From Gaoshiqia hydrogeniformans (lineage in GTDB: Bacteria > Bacteroidota > Bacteroidia > Bacteroidales > Prolixibacteraceae), in assembly GCF_049347105.1 (NCBI RefSeq), contig NZ_CP186334.1, positions 62,001 through 126,000 of the forward strand: 64,000 nt of DNA, given 5' to 3'. Positions 32,322-41,163 of this stretch are shown here, in pieces (positions within the stretch are counted from its first letter, which is position 1; each line of letters starts with the position of its first letter). Position numbers and translations under genes: made by a program. The notes under the pieces are model-generated. The model saw only the letters and a list, made by a program, of their open reading frames with translations. It made no database searches and was not told where the DNA came from.

Positions 32322-34844
32322 ATGAAAAAACTAAAGTTAGAAATACCACTCATTCTGCCCGAAGTACCTGACGAAAAAGACCAATGTGTCCAGGAGCTTA
32401 TCTCATTGCTTCAGGAGCAAAAAGGACTGGAAGAAGTCCACGTTTCAGAAGCTTCTGACGATGGTGTACCTCAGCTCTGTTTCCACTATGACCCGGAGTT
32501 GATTTCAATTGCCCGCTTACGTACAATTGCCCGGCAAACCGGTGCATCCATTACTGAAAAAACCGGGCATAAGCTTATCGGGGTAGAAGGCATCCGCCAC
32601 CCGCGTCATGCGCGCCTTATCGAGCGCAAACTTCGCAGTGTAAAGGGTATTATTGAAGCATCGGTTTCTGGCTCTGGAATGGTTCGGGTTGAATTTGATG
32701 CAAGGCAGATTGATGAAGCGCCAATTGTTAATAGGTTAAAAAAAGAAGGACTAACCATCACCGATACTGCCCTGGAAGCCGGAACATATCTGCGCGGCAT
32801 CAAAGAAACGGAGAAGCCAGCGAAAAAGCACACGCACGATAAAGAGCCCGGGCACGAAGAAAAAGGGGAAGAACATGAACATGCGCATGGAGGCCTTTTG
32901 GGTAAAAATACCGAGTTGATTTTCTCCATTATTTGTGGAATATTGCTGGCCACCGGGTTCGGTCTCTCCTTTGTGGATGCAATCCCCTCGTGGGTTAGCC
33001 TGTCGCTATACATAGCAGCGTATTTCTTTGGTGGTTTCTATACAGCAAAAGAAGCAATCGAAACCGTATTGAAAGGTGGGTTCGAAATTGACTTCCTCAT
33101 GCTGGTTGCAGCCATCGGGGCAGCGATCCTGGGTGAATGGGCCGAAGGCGCTTTGCTGCTGTTCCTCTTTAGCATGGGCCACGCCCTGGAGCATTATGCC
33201 ATGAACAAAGCCCGCAAATCAATCGCGGCCCTGTCCGACCTGGCGCCCAAGACAGCCCTGCGGAAAAAGAACGGAAAAACAGAAGAAGTTGGAATTGAAA
33301 CCCTTGAAATTGGCGATGTCATCGTCGTGAAACCCAATAGTAAAATTTCGGCCGATGGTGTTGTGGTTAGGGGTGAAAGCAGCGTGAACCAGGCCCCCAT
33401 TACGGGCGAAAGTGTACCGGTGGATAAAATGCCTGTGGATGACCCGGAGAAGGACTACTCCAATGAAAAAGATATCAGTGATAAAAACAGGGTTTTCTCA
33501 GGTACAATCAATGGCAATAATACGCTGGAAGTTAAAGTCATAAAGGAAGCCAGCGATTCTACACTCTCCCGTTTGGTAAAACTTGTAAATGAAGCCCAAA
33601 CGCAGAAATCGCCCACTCAGCGGTTTACCGATAAATTCGAGAAATATTTTGTGCCTGCCGTTTTGGGTTTAGTCGTGCTATTGCTCGGGGCTTTTTTGGT
33701 TATCGACGAAAGTTTTAGCGACAGCTTTTACAGGGCAATGTCCGTTCTGGTAGCAGCCAGTCCTTGTGCGTTGGCCATATCAACACCGAGCGCCGTGCTA
33801 AGCGGGGTGGCACGTGCAGCCAAAAGCGGGGTGCTCATCAAAGGGGGGCGTCCATTGGAAGACCTCGGTGTTTTAACGGCCCTCGCTTTCGATAAAACCG
33901 GGACTCTTACCGAAGGCAAACCAAAACTCACCAAAGTAATTCCGCTGAACAATACCGATGAAAATGAATTGCTGAAAATGGCCATAGCCGTGGAAAACCT
34001 GAGCGACCACCCCTTGGCAAAAGCGGTGGTCAGGGATGGCAAAACACGTTTGAAAGGAAATAATATTCCCGAAGCCAGAGACCTTGAAGCCGTTTTGGGA
34101 AAAGGCATAAAAGCAACATTGGGTGAGGACAAAGTTTATATTGGAAACCTGGAATTGTATGAAGCCCTCGATGATAAAAAACCTTCGGAGGAAATTACAG
34201 AAAAAGTAAAAGCGCTTGAATCCGAAGGGAACACAACCATGCTTATCCGCCGCAATGGCGATTATGCAGGCATTATTGCCTTAATGGATACTCCGAGAGA
34301 AGAGGCAAAAGTCACGCTGGAGCAATTAAAGAAAATCGGTATTAAGCGAATGGTCATGCTCACAGGCGATAACCAGAAAGTGGCCGATGCCGTGGCAAAA
34401 GAAATAGGCCTGACCGATGCCTGGGGCAGCCTGTTGCCCGAGGAAAAAGTGGATGCCATAAAAAAACTCAGGAAGAAGGAATCCAAAGTGGCAATGGTAG
34501 GCGATGGTGTGAATGATGCCCCCGCCATGGCCAACAGCACCGTGGGGATAGCCATGGGCGCAGCCGGTTCGGACGTGGCACTGGAAACCGCTGATATTGC
34601 CCTGATGGCCGACAAGCTGGAAACATTGCCATTTGCCATCGGTCTAAGTAGAAAAGCCAAAGGCATTATCAAACAAAACCTTTGGGTTAGTTTGGGCATA
34701 GTGGGTATTTTAATTCCACTGACAATCTCTGGTATTGCAACTATAGGCCCTGCCGTACTCATCCACGAAGGATCCACATTAGTGGTGGTTTTTAATGCGT
34801 TGAGGTTGTTGGCCTATAAAAGAGAAACCGATATTAACTCTTGA
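32322..34844 (+). CDS. P1B-4-type heavy-metal ATPase (Co/Zn/Fe group)
   Basis: An 840-residue ATPase. Two HMA-like N-terminal domains lack CxxC (replaced by charged residues); then a His-rich linker (about 165-185, HTHDKEPGHEEKGEEHEHAH). Membrane part with TM6 SPC (480-482), where most P1B ATPases have CPC, and TM8 HEGST (from His815). Actuator PITGESVP (~362), phospho-Asp524 in DKTGTLTEG, HP motif (DHPLAK), GDGVNDAPAM. SPC with HEGxT defines P1B-4, known to export Co2+, Zn2+ or Fe2+. Its stop overlaps the next frame's region; the Fur-family gene begins 12 bp later. Confidence 0.9.
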   Translation: MKKLKLEIPLILPEVPDEKDQCVQELISLLQEQKGLEEVHVSEASDDGVPQLCFHYDPELISIARLRTIARQTGASITEKTGHKLIGVEGIRHPRHARLIERKLRSVKGIIEASVSGSGMVRVEFDARQIDEAPIVNRLKKEGLTITDTALEAGTYLRGIKETEKPAKKHTHDKEPGHEEKGEEHEHAHGGLLGKNTELIFSIICGILLATGFGLSFVDAIPSWVSLSLYIAAYFFGGFYTAKEAIETVLKGGFEIDFLMLVAAIGAAILGEWAEGALLLFLFSMGHALEHYAMNKARKSIAALSDLAPKTALRKKNGKTEEVGIETLEIGDVIVVKPNSKISADGVVVRGESSVNQAPITGESVPVDKMPVDDPEKDYSNEKDISDKNRVFSGTINGNNTLEVKVIKEASDSTLSRLVKLVNEAQTQKSPTQRFTDKFEKYFVPAVLGLVVLLLGAFLVIDESFSDSFYRAMSVLVAASPCALAISTPSAVLSGVARAAKSGVLIKGGRPLEDLGVLTALAFDKTGTLTEGKPKLTKVIPLNNTDENELLKMAIAVENLSDHPLAKAVVRDGKTRLKGNNIPEARDLEAVLGKGIKATLGEDKVYIGNLELYEALDDKKPSEEITEKVKALESEGNTTMLIRRNGDYAGIIALMDTPREEAKVTLEQLKKIGIKRMVMLTGDNQKVADAVAKEIGLTDAWGSLLPEEKVDAIKKLRKKESKVAMVGDGVNDAPAMANSTVGIAMGAAGSDVALETADIALMADKLETLPFAIGLSRKAKGIIKQNLWVSLGIVGILIPLTISGIATIGPAVLIHEGSTLVVVFNALRLLAYKRETDINS

Positions 34845-34855
34845 ACGAAGGTGCT

Positions 34856-35269
34856 ATGGAAAACGACGAAATTGAGAAGAAACTTGAATCGAAAAAAGTA
34901 AAACCAACTGCCATGCGGACTTTGGTTTATAAGGCACTCGTTGATTCGGGCAAAGCATTGAGTCTTGCAGCTTTGGAGCAACGATTTGAAAAAGTGGAGC
35001 GTTCAACTATTTTCCGTGCGCTTAAATCATTCGAAGAAAATTTCATTGTACATACAGTTGATGATGGTTCAGGCTCGGTGAAGTATGCCGTTTGCGATGA
35101 CGATTGTACATGTTCCATAGATGACCAACACGTACATTTTGTTTGTAAGCACTGTGGGAGAACGCATTGCATGAAAGAACTTCCTATTCCTAAAATTAGT
35201 CTGCCTGACGGTTACACTTATGATAATGCTCAATTCATGCTTTACGGGGTATGTCCTCGCTGCGAGTAA
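34856..35269 (+). CDS. Fur/Zur-family metalloregulator
   Basis: From ATG 34856 the protein has 137 residues: N-terminal winged helix (about 10-75, KPTAMRTLVYKAL to ERSTIFRALKSFE) and a dimerisation/metal domain with HVHFVCKHCGRTHC and CPRCE, giving two CxxC pairs for structural zinc; His in DQHVHF is a regulatory-site candidate. The residue set is closer to Zur/Fur-like than to PerR. It follows the P1B-4 ATPase by 11 bp and is probably co-transcribed. The shared 15-bp dyads at 22108-22122 and 35273-35287 are its likely targets. A TTG start at 34841 is less likely. Confidence 0.88.
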   Translation: MENDEIEKKLESKKVKPTAMRTLVYKALVDSGKALSLAALEQRFEKVERSTIFRALKSFEENFIVHTVDDGSGSVKYAVCDDDCTCSIDDQHVHFVCKHCGRTHCMKELPIPKISLPDGYTYDNAQFMLYGVCPRCE

Positions 35270-35272
35270 CTT

Positions 35273-35307
35273 TGCAACAGTGTTGCACTGCCTTTATGGT
35301 AATTTTG
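35273..35307 (+). promoter_or_regulatory. Promoter with second copy of the Fur-family-like operator
   Basis: TGCAACA-G-TGTTGCA (35273-35287) is a perfect 7-1-7 dyad. TAATTTTG (-7 box) follows at 35300-35307, 12 bp after the dyad; in the czc promoter the gap is 13 bp. The shared placement supports one repressor for both promoters. Confidence 0.75.
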
Positions 35308-35350
35308 GTGTTGAAATTATTAAAATACTTAACATCAAGAATTATCAGTT

Positions 35351-35989
35351 ATGAAAAAACGTATCATCATTTTATTTTTTGCAATAATTGCGGCAAATGA
35401 AATCTACGCCCAGGGTTGCGGGCCAAATTGTCCGGCATGTTCAGGGACTATTGACGGGTCGCTGTTGGCACCAAAGACCTTGTCGGTGCAAGGGCTTTAT
35501 ATGCCTACTGCTGATGAAGAACAGGGGATTGCTAACTTACGATACGGTTTGTTTAGCTGGTTCGATGCGGGTGTTGGATATGCTTTTAATGCGCAAAAAA
35601 TTATCTGGAATGCACGCATTCAACCCGTGACAGAAAAAGAGGACGGCTGGCGCCCCGGTATCGTTTTGGGCACAGGGAGCATACGCGCGGGCGAAAGTGA
35701 CCAGTCATTTTACCTGAATCTCCTCAAATCAAAAGAATTTTCTGAGAATTTTGCCATTACGGCTTCAGCAGGAACAGCTTCGCTGGCATCCGATATGGAT
35801 AAAATTTATGGCATCGGGAATGTTTCGGCTACCTTCAGCGAAAAATATACCGTGTATGCCAATTATGACGGCATCAACTTTCACGAAGGTTTTGCCTGGA
35901 CAATCAACAACTGGCTGACAACAGGCTTTATGATGATTGAATCCAAATATCCGTCTTTGACAGTTAGCCTCACAAAATCTTTATTTTAA
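35351..35989 (+). CDS. Probable outer-membrane beta-barrel protein, metal regulon member
   Basis: A 212-residue protein with a signal peptide (1-21, cleaved after IYA-Q) followed by CGPNCPAC and then many short amphipathic strands with aromatic ends (WFDAGVGYAF, FAITASAGTA), ending with SLTKSLF, whose terminal Phe is the usual outer-membrane barrel signal. The CxxxCxxC cluster after the signal may bind metal or form disulphides. It follows the second Fur-family-like operator, so it may be a metal-regulated uptake or efflux pore. Confidence 0.65.
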   Translation: MKKRIIILFFAIIAANEIYAQGCGPNCPACSGTIDGSLLAPKTLSVQGLYMPTADEEQGIANLRYGLFSWFDAGVGYAFNAQKIIWNARIQPVTEKEDGWRPGIVLGTGSIRAGESDQSFYLNLLKSKEFSENFAITASAGTASLASDMDKIYGIGNVSATFSEKYTVYANYDGINFHEGFAWTINNWLTTGFMMIESKYPSLTVSLTKSLF

Positions 35990-36054
35990 AAATCACAAAT
36001 TGAAATAGAATAACAAGTTTATTTTACAGGGCGGGCCAAATATAAAACTCAAAG

Positions 36055-36080
36055 GCGGAAGTATTTTTGCTTCCCTTTTT
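36055..36080 (+). terminator. Intrinsic terminator after the outer-membrane protein
   Basis: GGAAG (36057-36061), an 8-nt T-rich loop, CTTCC (36070-36074) and then CTTTTT. Flanking AGGCG/CGCCT can extend the stem. The rest of 35990-36161 shows no gene. Confidence 0.55.
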
Positions 36081-36161
36081 ACGCCTGCCGATAATGTGGA
36101 TTTGGGTTGAAAGTGGGAGCGTTTATTCCGTTGAATGTTGTAATTAAAGAAAAATGGGATC

Positions 36162-36749
36162 ATGTATTTATTTGTATTTTACTGCATTTTTTTAATTGTG
36201 CTATTCATTATTCCCGGTTACCAAGCTTATAAAAGAACCGGAATTAATCCTGTCCGGTTTACTGAGGAAGAAACTGCTATAAATTATATAGGCAAGGCAT
36301 ATAAGGTAATTTCAGCCATCGCATTTATTACCATTACACTAAATGCTTTTATACCAGCACTAATGCCGTTTTTGACACCAGTCGAAAGCCTTAAATCTGA
36401 TTATTTGGTTTGGGTTGGTTACGGATTATTACATCTTTCATTTATAACCATCTTTATTGCTCAACGCAATATGGCGAATGAATGGCGTATTGGTATCGAC
36501 AACAAGAATAAAGTAAACCTGATTACAAAAGGGCTATTTGGTATCTCACGCAATCCGATTTTCCTTGGAATAATTATCGTATTTATTGGTTTATTCTTAA
36601 TAATTCCAAACGTAGTTACTGCTGTTGTTTTGGTTTCAGGTTTAATCGTTATTCAGGTTCAGGTAAGGTTGGAAGAAGATTTTTTATTAGCTTCTTTAGG
36701 CAATGAATATAAAGAATATATGACGAAAGTAAAACGATGGTTGTTATGA
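36162..36749 (+). CDS. ICMT/PEMT-like membrane methyltransferase-family protein
   Basis: A 195-residue protein with five predicted membrane helices. The C-terminal half carries the family signature: RNPIFLGIIIVFIGLFL, then EEDFLLASLGNEYKEY and KVKRWLL, as in isoprenylcysteine/phospholipid methyltransferase-like proteins (SAM-binding at the membrane face). Substrate unknown. Such genes are frequent beside Bacteroidota metal loci. The stop overlaps the next start (ATGA), so expression is coupled to the cation transporter. Confidence 0.7.
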   Translation: MYLFVFYCIFLIVLFIIPGYQAYKRTGINPVRFTEEETAINYIGKAYKVISAIAFITITLNAFIPALMPFLTPVESLKSDYLVWVGYGLLHLSFITIFIAQRNMANEWRIGIDNKNKVNLITKGLFGISRNPIFLGIIIVFIGLFLIIPNVVTAVVLVSGLIVIQVQVRLEEDFLLASLGNEYKEYMTKVKRWLL

Positions 36750-37543
36750 TTAAAACAGAATATCATATATCAAAAATGGATTGTCCATCCGAAGAAAACA
36801 TGGTTCGGATGAAATTAGATGGCTTACAAAGCATCAAGAAACTTGAATTCGATATTGAGAATCGAAACCTTACCGTGTATCATGCAGCAGAAGGTAAGGA
36901 AATATTTTCCAGGCTAGAGTCACTGAATTTTGGTGCAAAACTTATACAAAAAAGCTCGATAGATGAAAGCGATATTGAAGTAGGAGGTTCCGATGCGCAA
37001 TCAAAACTACTTTGGTCAGTATTGATTATCAATTTCAGTTTTTTTATTATTGAAATTACCACCGGTTTTATTTCACGTTCTATGGGATTGGTTGCCGATT
37101 CGCTTGACATGCTTGCCGATGCCGCTGTTTATGGCTTGAGTTTGTGGGCTGTGGGAACAGCGGTTACCCGGAAAAAGAAAGTAGCCACCTTAAGCGGATA
37201 TTTTCAACTGGCGCTGGCAGGTATTGGTTTGATAGAAATAATCCGAAGGTTTATCGGTGTGGAAGAAACACCTGATTTCAGGATGATGATTGGGATTTCT
37301 GTATTGGCGCTTTTAGCCAATTCCGTTTGCCTGTACCTGCTTCAAAAATCAAAAAGCAAAGAAGCGCACATGAGAGCCAGCATGATTTTCACCTCTAACG
37401 ATGTTATTATTAATACGGGTGTGATAGTTGCCGGAGCTTTGGTATTGCTTACTCAATCGAAATACCCCGACCTGATTATTGGAGCAATTGTCTTTTTGGT
37501 TGTGGTTAGAGGAGCTTTCAGGATTTTAAAATTAGGTAAATAG
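36746..37543 (+). CDS. CDF-like cation transporter with N-terminal HMA-like domain
   Basis: Starting at ATG 36746 (ATGA overlap) the protein has 265 residues. The N-terminal ~70 residues form a ferredoxin-like HMA-type fold but the metal loop reads KMDCPSEEN instead of CxxC. Then a CDF membrane part with VADSLDMLADA (metal site DxxxD in TM2) and SNDVIINTG in TM5; the usual C-terminal cytosolic domain is missing. Likely exports Zn, Fe or Co. A decayed paralogue lies at 20258-20748. It runs in an apparent operon with YnfA and the GDCCVxC protein. Confidence 0.75.
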   Translation: MIKTEYHISKMDCPSEENMVRMKLDGLQSIKKLEFDIENRNLTVYHAAEGKEIFSRLESLNFGAKLIQKSSIDESDIEVGGSDAQSKLLWSVLIINFSFFIIEITTGFISRSMGLVADSLDMLADAAVYGLSLWAVGTAVTRKKKVATLSGYFQLALAGIGLIEIIRRFIGVEETPDFRMMIGISVLALLANSVCLYLLQKSKSKEAHMRASMIFTSNDVIINTGVIVAGALVLLTQSKYPDLIIGAIVFLVVVRGAFRILKLGK

Positions 37544-37549
37544 ATTCTT

Positions 37550-37879
37550 ATGAAAATATTTTATTCCATACTTTTATTTGTTCTAGCCGGACTTTGTGAA
37601 ATTGGCGGTGGTTACCTTATTTGGCTATGGCTCAGGGAAAACAAGCCTTGGTGGTTTGGGGCAATCGGCGGGATAATTCTTGTAATGTATGGAATTGTGG
37701 CAACATGGCAACCCGCTAATTTTGGACGTGTATATGCCGCTTATGGCGGTATTTTTATCATTATGGCCATATTGTGGGGTTGGAAAATTGACGGGGTTAT
37801 CCCCGACCGGTATGATATAATTGGAGGAATCGTGGCGCTTATCGGGATGGGAATCATCATGTATTCACCAAGAAATTAA
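37550..37879 (+). CDS. ynfA: YnfA family small membrane protein
   Basis: A 109-residue protein with four membrane helices and the YnfA/UPF0060 signatures LCEIGGGYLIWLWLRE, ATWQPANFGRVYAAYGG and VIPDRYDIIGG. The family resembles small multidrug-resistance proteins in topology; a transport role is likely but substrate unproven. Six bp after the cation-transporter stop, same operon. Confidence 0.9.
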   Translation: MKIFYSILLFVLAGLCEIGGGYLIWLWLRENKPWWFGAIGGIILVMYGIVATWQPANFGRVYAAYGGIFIIMAILWGWKIDGVIPDRYDIIGGIVALIGMGIIMYSPRN

Positions 37880-37895
37880 ATGTTAAATCTGTCTT

Positions 37896-38102
37896 ATGGA
37901 AATAAAATATAAATCAACAATCACCTGTCCGGGTTGTGGCTATAAAAAGGAAGAAACCATGCATGAGGATTCCTGTCAGTTTTTTTATGAGTGTGAAAAT
38001 TGCAAAACCATACTAAAACCCAGGCAGGGAGATTGTTGCCTGTTTTGTTCGTATGGTACAGTTTCTTGTTTACCAGTCCAAAAAGAAAATAAACACCATT
38101 GA
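37896..38102 (+). CDS. GDCCVxC domain-containing small protein
   Basis: A 68-residue protein with CPGCGYKKEE near the start and GDCCLFCSYGTVSC near the end, the signature of GDCCVxC-domain (sometimes selenoprotein) proteins. Several Cys pairs suggest metal or redox activity. It is the last gene of the 36162-38102 run and faces the porin gene tail to tail; 38103-38172 holds no clear terminator. Confidence 0.8.
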   Translation: MEIKYKSTITCPGCGYKKEETMHEDSCQFFYECENCKTILKPRQGDCCLFCSYGTVSCLPVQKENKHH

Positions 38103-38172
38103 ATTAACTTAAACCGGACATTGGGCAAATGTAAGAATTTGAGGGGACTGCAAACGGGAAAGAATTATCCTG

Positions 38173-39402
38173 TCAGAAATACGATGAAACACCAAAAATA
38201 AAACCGCCGGTTATTGCAGGCGGGTTGCCTAAAATATCTCTTTGCTGCTGAATGCGGTAATTTAACCTGAAGACAGTTTGTGCCGTTGGCCGAAAACTCA
38301 CCGCGGGCATGACGCTCCAAAGCTCATCAGCTATATTACCGCCTGTTTCCCTGAACTTCCCCACGTTCCAGTCAACATATTCCAAACGGCAGGCAAGGTT
38401 AAAAGTGGCGTTTTCCCAACCTGATATTTTTCTTTTCAAAACCGGTTGGACCAGGTCGATAAAACCGCCTTGTTGTTTGCTGCCAAATTGTTGACTGTAG
38501 GTTTCTGGAACATCCACGAAGATCCACGCCCACTCGCCGGTCACATTCGTATTTAAATTGGGAATCGTTGTATTTATATCGACGGCAAAAACATCCACCC
38601 TTCTTTTTTTGTCCAATTGAAAGCCATCGTCCGTGAATTTGTTGTAAACACCGCCCATGTAAGATAATCCCAACTCGCCTGTTTTATTGTTCCTGACCGC
38701 GATCTTTCCGGTAAATAAGGGCAAGCCGCTGTTGGTTTCTTCAAAACGTTCAGCATTTTCTTTTGCCGCGGGCAGGAAGGTCTTGCCTTCTGCGTTACTG
38801 ATGATGCTGTTGTCAAAATTGCCCGTCAGGTACAATTCATAACCAAACATCCAGTTTTTCGTGTACTGTTTTCCATATAAACCAAAACCGGCATTGCTCC
38901 AGGTAGCAGGCAACATTTGTGTTGCGGATACGGGCCTGTCTGTAAATTCCCACTTTGGCCCGTCGTGGTTTTGATTAAAAGCCCCAATTGGATTAATGAT
39001 TATCCCGCCCCGGAGATTAACAAAGGGATGAAATTCCACATCCAATGCTGCAAACTCGATCGCAAGTTCTTTTCCTCCCTCTTCAAATTCCAGTTCGCTC
39101 AAAAATTTAACGTGCTTGCCAATGGTTGAAGATACAAACAAGGTCATCCTTCTGAACTGAAACTGGTGCCCTTCCGAAATCCCGTCCGTGCCCAAACGTT
39201 GCCAGTTGGCCTCCACGTAACCGCCTACTGATACCGGGAATTTACCCACATTCAGGAACGGACGGTCATACACCGCATCCATATTCATTGAGTGTTTCAG
39301 GGTGTCTTTGGGGGTGCGTTTTAACAATGATGGGTCAATTTGTGCCTGTGCCGATGCACCGGTCAGAGTCACGGCAATTATAAATGTAAAAATCTTCTTC
39401 AT
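38173..39402 (-). CDS. Porin-like outer-membrane protein
   Basis: A 409-residue protein with a signal peptide (1-21, ASAQA-Q), VGGYVEANWQRLG and RRMTLFVSSTIGKHVKFLSELEFEEGG early on, then alternating strands and a C-terminal Phe (GVSSYF), as in phosphate/carboxylate-selective porin-like barrels. It is the last gene of an operon with Rieske and di-haem proteins; it starts 1 bp after the Rieske stop. It probably brings in or exports a substrate tied to that redox module. Confidence 0.8.
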   Translation of the reverse strand: MKKIFTFIIAVTLTGASAQAQIDPSLLKRTPKDTLKHSMNMDAVYDRPFLNVGKFPVSVGGYVEANWQRLGTDGISEGHQFQFRRMTLFVSSTIGKHVKFLSELEFEEGGKELAIEFAALDVEFHPFVNLRGGIIINPIGAFNQNHDGPKWEFTDRPVSATQMLPATWSNAGFGLYGKQYTKNWMFGYELYLTGNFDNSIISNAEGKTFLPAAKENAERFEETNSGLPLFTGKIAVRNNKTGELGLSYMGGVYNKFTDDGFQLDKKRRVDVFAVDINTTIPNLNTNVTGEWAWIFVDVPETYSQQFGSKQQGGFIDLVQPVLKRKISGWENATFNLACRLEYVDWNVGKFRETGGNIADELWSVMPAVSFRPTAQTVFRLNYRIQQQRDILGNPPAITGGFIFGVSSYF

Positions 39403-39403
39403 A

Positions 39404-39844
39404 TTACTTTAAGGATATTATTAGCTGATCATTAACTTTTGTTACCGGAAACGTCCTTAACGGCTGGTCGGCCGGGCCGTTTTGTACCTGCCCCTTGGTT
39501 GAAAATTCGCTCCCATGGGCCGGGCATTGTAATTTATCGCCAAACACCTGAAGTTCTGTCCCCTGGTGGGTGCAGCGCATCCACAGCGCCGAATATTCAT
39601 TTTCGGAAAAGCGGTAAACGCACAACGGATATTGCAGTTGATCATTTTGCAGAATGATGTATTTTCTGAAATCGTTTTGGTTGCCTTTGCTGCTGTCAAA
39701 ATCGCTGACAGGCACCACCAGGTCAGATCCCACAATATTTGCGCTCAGTATTTTAACCCCGGAACAGCCTTGCAGGAGCACCGGGAAAACGGATGCACCC
39801 AGACAGGCAAAGCCGCAGTTCTTGAAAAAATCTTTTCGGTCCAT
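39404..39844 (-). CDS. Rieske [2Fe-2S] lipoprotein
   Basis: A 146-residue protein. N-terminal signal with a lipoprotein-like Cys (VLLQGC), then a small beta domain with RCTHQGTELQVFG and QCPAHGSEFSTKG: the two C-x-H/C-x-x-H ligand sets of a Rieske cluster. It should be anchored on the periplasmic side and carry electrons, probably to or from the di-haem protein encoded just upstream (1-bp overlap). Confidence 0.9.
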   Translation of the reverse strand: MDRKDFFKNCGFACLGASVFPVLLQGCSGVKILSANIVGSDLVVPVSDFDSSKGNQNDFRKYIILQNDQLQYPLCVYRFSENEYSALWMRCTHQGTELQVFGDKLQCPAHGSEFSTKGQVQNGPADQPLRTFPVTKVNDQLIISLK

Positions 39845-41046
39845 TACAATGATTTTAAAAATTTGATCAGGCCATCCCTTTCTTGTTGCGAAAGCTGATT
39901 GAACCCGTTTTTACTTTTGCCTGCCTCTCCACCGTGCAGTTGAATGGCTTCGTCAATGCTTTTTGCCCTGCCATCATGCATCAGGAAAAACTGCCCTCCC
40001 TGTGCATCAGGGGATAAACCCAGGCCCCACAACGGCGGTGTCCGCCATTCCGAAGTTTTTGCAGTGCCTTCCGTGTATCCGTCGTCAAGACCGGGGCCCA
40101 TGTCGTGCAACAGCAAATCGGTGTAGGGATGGAACTCCTTGTAGGAAAGCGCTTCAACAGGGGAATAACCTGTAGTCAGTGTTTGTGTGTGACAGTCCGC
40201 GCAGCCAATTTGGACAAAAATGTCCCCGCCATGGATAACTTCTGGGGCGTCCTGGTCACGTTGGACAGGCGCTTTGAGGGTCTGGAGGTAAAAAACCACA
40301 TCGCGCACGGCTTTATCCGTTACTTCCGGGCCAATGGCATTTCCTGAATAAACATCCACTGGTTCAAAGGTTGAAGTGATGCCAATATCTTGGTTATAAG
40401 CTTCAACTGTTTGATGCAGGAGGTTGTAAGCGCCTGCCTTTTTCCCGAAACGGCCAATGTATTTTCCTCCCCGGGTTGCGGCACCGGGGGAAGGTGTTAC
40501 AAACGAAGGGATATCAATCCAGTTAGGAACGCCCGAAATGCCATCGGCATCGGCATCTTCCGGATCTGTCATTGCCAGGATATCTCCGTCGCTTACTAAC
40601 TCTAAAAAACCTAAGCCCGTGACAGCCGGGGGCGTCATTTTAGAAAAAGTAGCGCCTTCCGGAATTTGTTCGGGCTCATAGCCGGGAATTGACCTGTTTT
40701 GTAATTGCGGCCCCCCAAGATGCAAAAATTGGTTGCTCATGCTGTCAACCTGTCCAAACCGGGTAAGCGTGGTAAACGGGTGCCCTTTCCCATCGCCGGC
40801 ATGGCAACCGACACAACTGGTGGCAACAAACAAGGGCCCGAGTCCTGTTTCGGCTGTAAATACATCACTAAAGGCCTCATCTCCCGCCAGGTGCTGCGCT
40901 TGCAGTTGGTAGGACAACCCCTCCAGAGGGCCGTCCAAGACCTCATCGTCAATGGGAGCGGGTGGCTCCAGTTCTGAACAGCCTTGCATGATGGCCATGA
41001 TAGCACTGATAATAATGACAATTGAGAGGATAACTGTTATTTTCAT
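39844..41046 (-). CDS. Di-haem c-type oxidoreductase (DHOR/DUF1111) lipoprotein
   Basis: A 400-residue protein. Signal with lipobox IMQGC (Cys23), haem motif CVGCH (about residue 79, TSCVGCHAGDGKG) and a second CADCH (near 280), with a MauG/peroxidase-like fold as in thiol/di-haem oxidoreductases. It would take electrons from a periplasmic reductant and could reduce peroxide or oxidise metal. First gene of an operon with the Rieske and porin genes, transcribed from the exact promoter at 41072-41101 that holds a dyad for the divergent DtxR regulator. Confidence 0.85.
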   Translation of the reverse strand: MKITVILSIVIIISAIMAIMQGCSELEPPAPIDDEVLDGPLEGLSYQLQAQHLAGDEAFSDVFTAETGLGPLFVATSCVGCHAGDGKGHPFTTLTRFGQVDSMSNQFLHLGGPQLQNRSIPGYEPEQIPEGATFSKMTPPAVTGLGFLELVSDGDILAMTDPEDADADGISGVPNWIDIPSFVTPSPGAATRGGKYIGRFGKKAGAYNLLHQTVEAYNQDIGITSTFEPVDVYSGNAIGPEVTDKAVRDVVFYLQTLKAPVQRDQDAPEVIHGGDIFVQIGCADCHTQTLTTGYSPVEALSYKEFHPYTDLLLHDMGPGLDDGYTEGTAKTSEWRTPPLWGLGLSPDAQGGQFFLMHDGRAKSIDEAIQLHGGEAGKSKNGFNQLSQQERDGLIKFLKSL

Positions 41047-41071
41047 TATTCTAATAATTACATTTTAAATA

Positions 41072-41101
41072 CAAATATATAAACTTAGATCAATCTAACA
41101 A
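41072..41101 (-). promoter_or_regulatory. Promoter of the di-haem operon with DtxR-type dyad in its spacer
   Basis: On the minus strand TTG (41101-41099), 19 bp, TATATTTG (41079-41072). TTAGAT-CA-ATCTAA (41085-41098), a perfect 6-2-6 dyad, fills most of the spacer, so a bound repressor would exclude polymerase. It lies between the divergent DtxR-family gene (41164) and the operon. DtxR/MntR-type sites have this size and symmetry. Confidence 0.75.
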
Positions 41102-41163
41102 TTGTTTTTTATTGATTTATTTTCAAACTTTACAACTATCTGATTAATGATTAATTTTGACGC

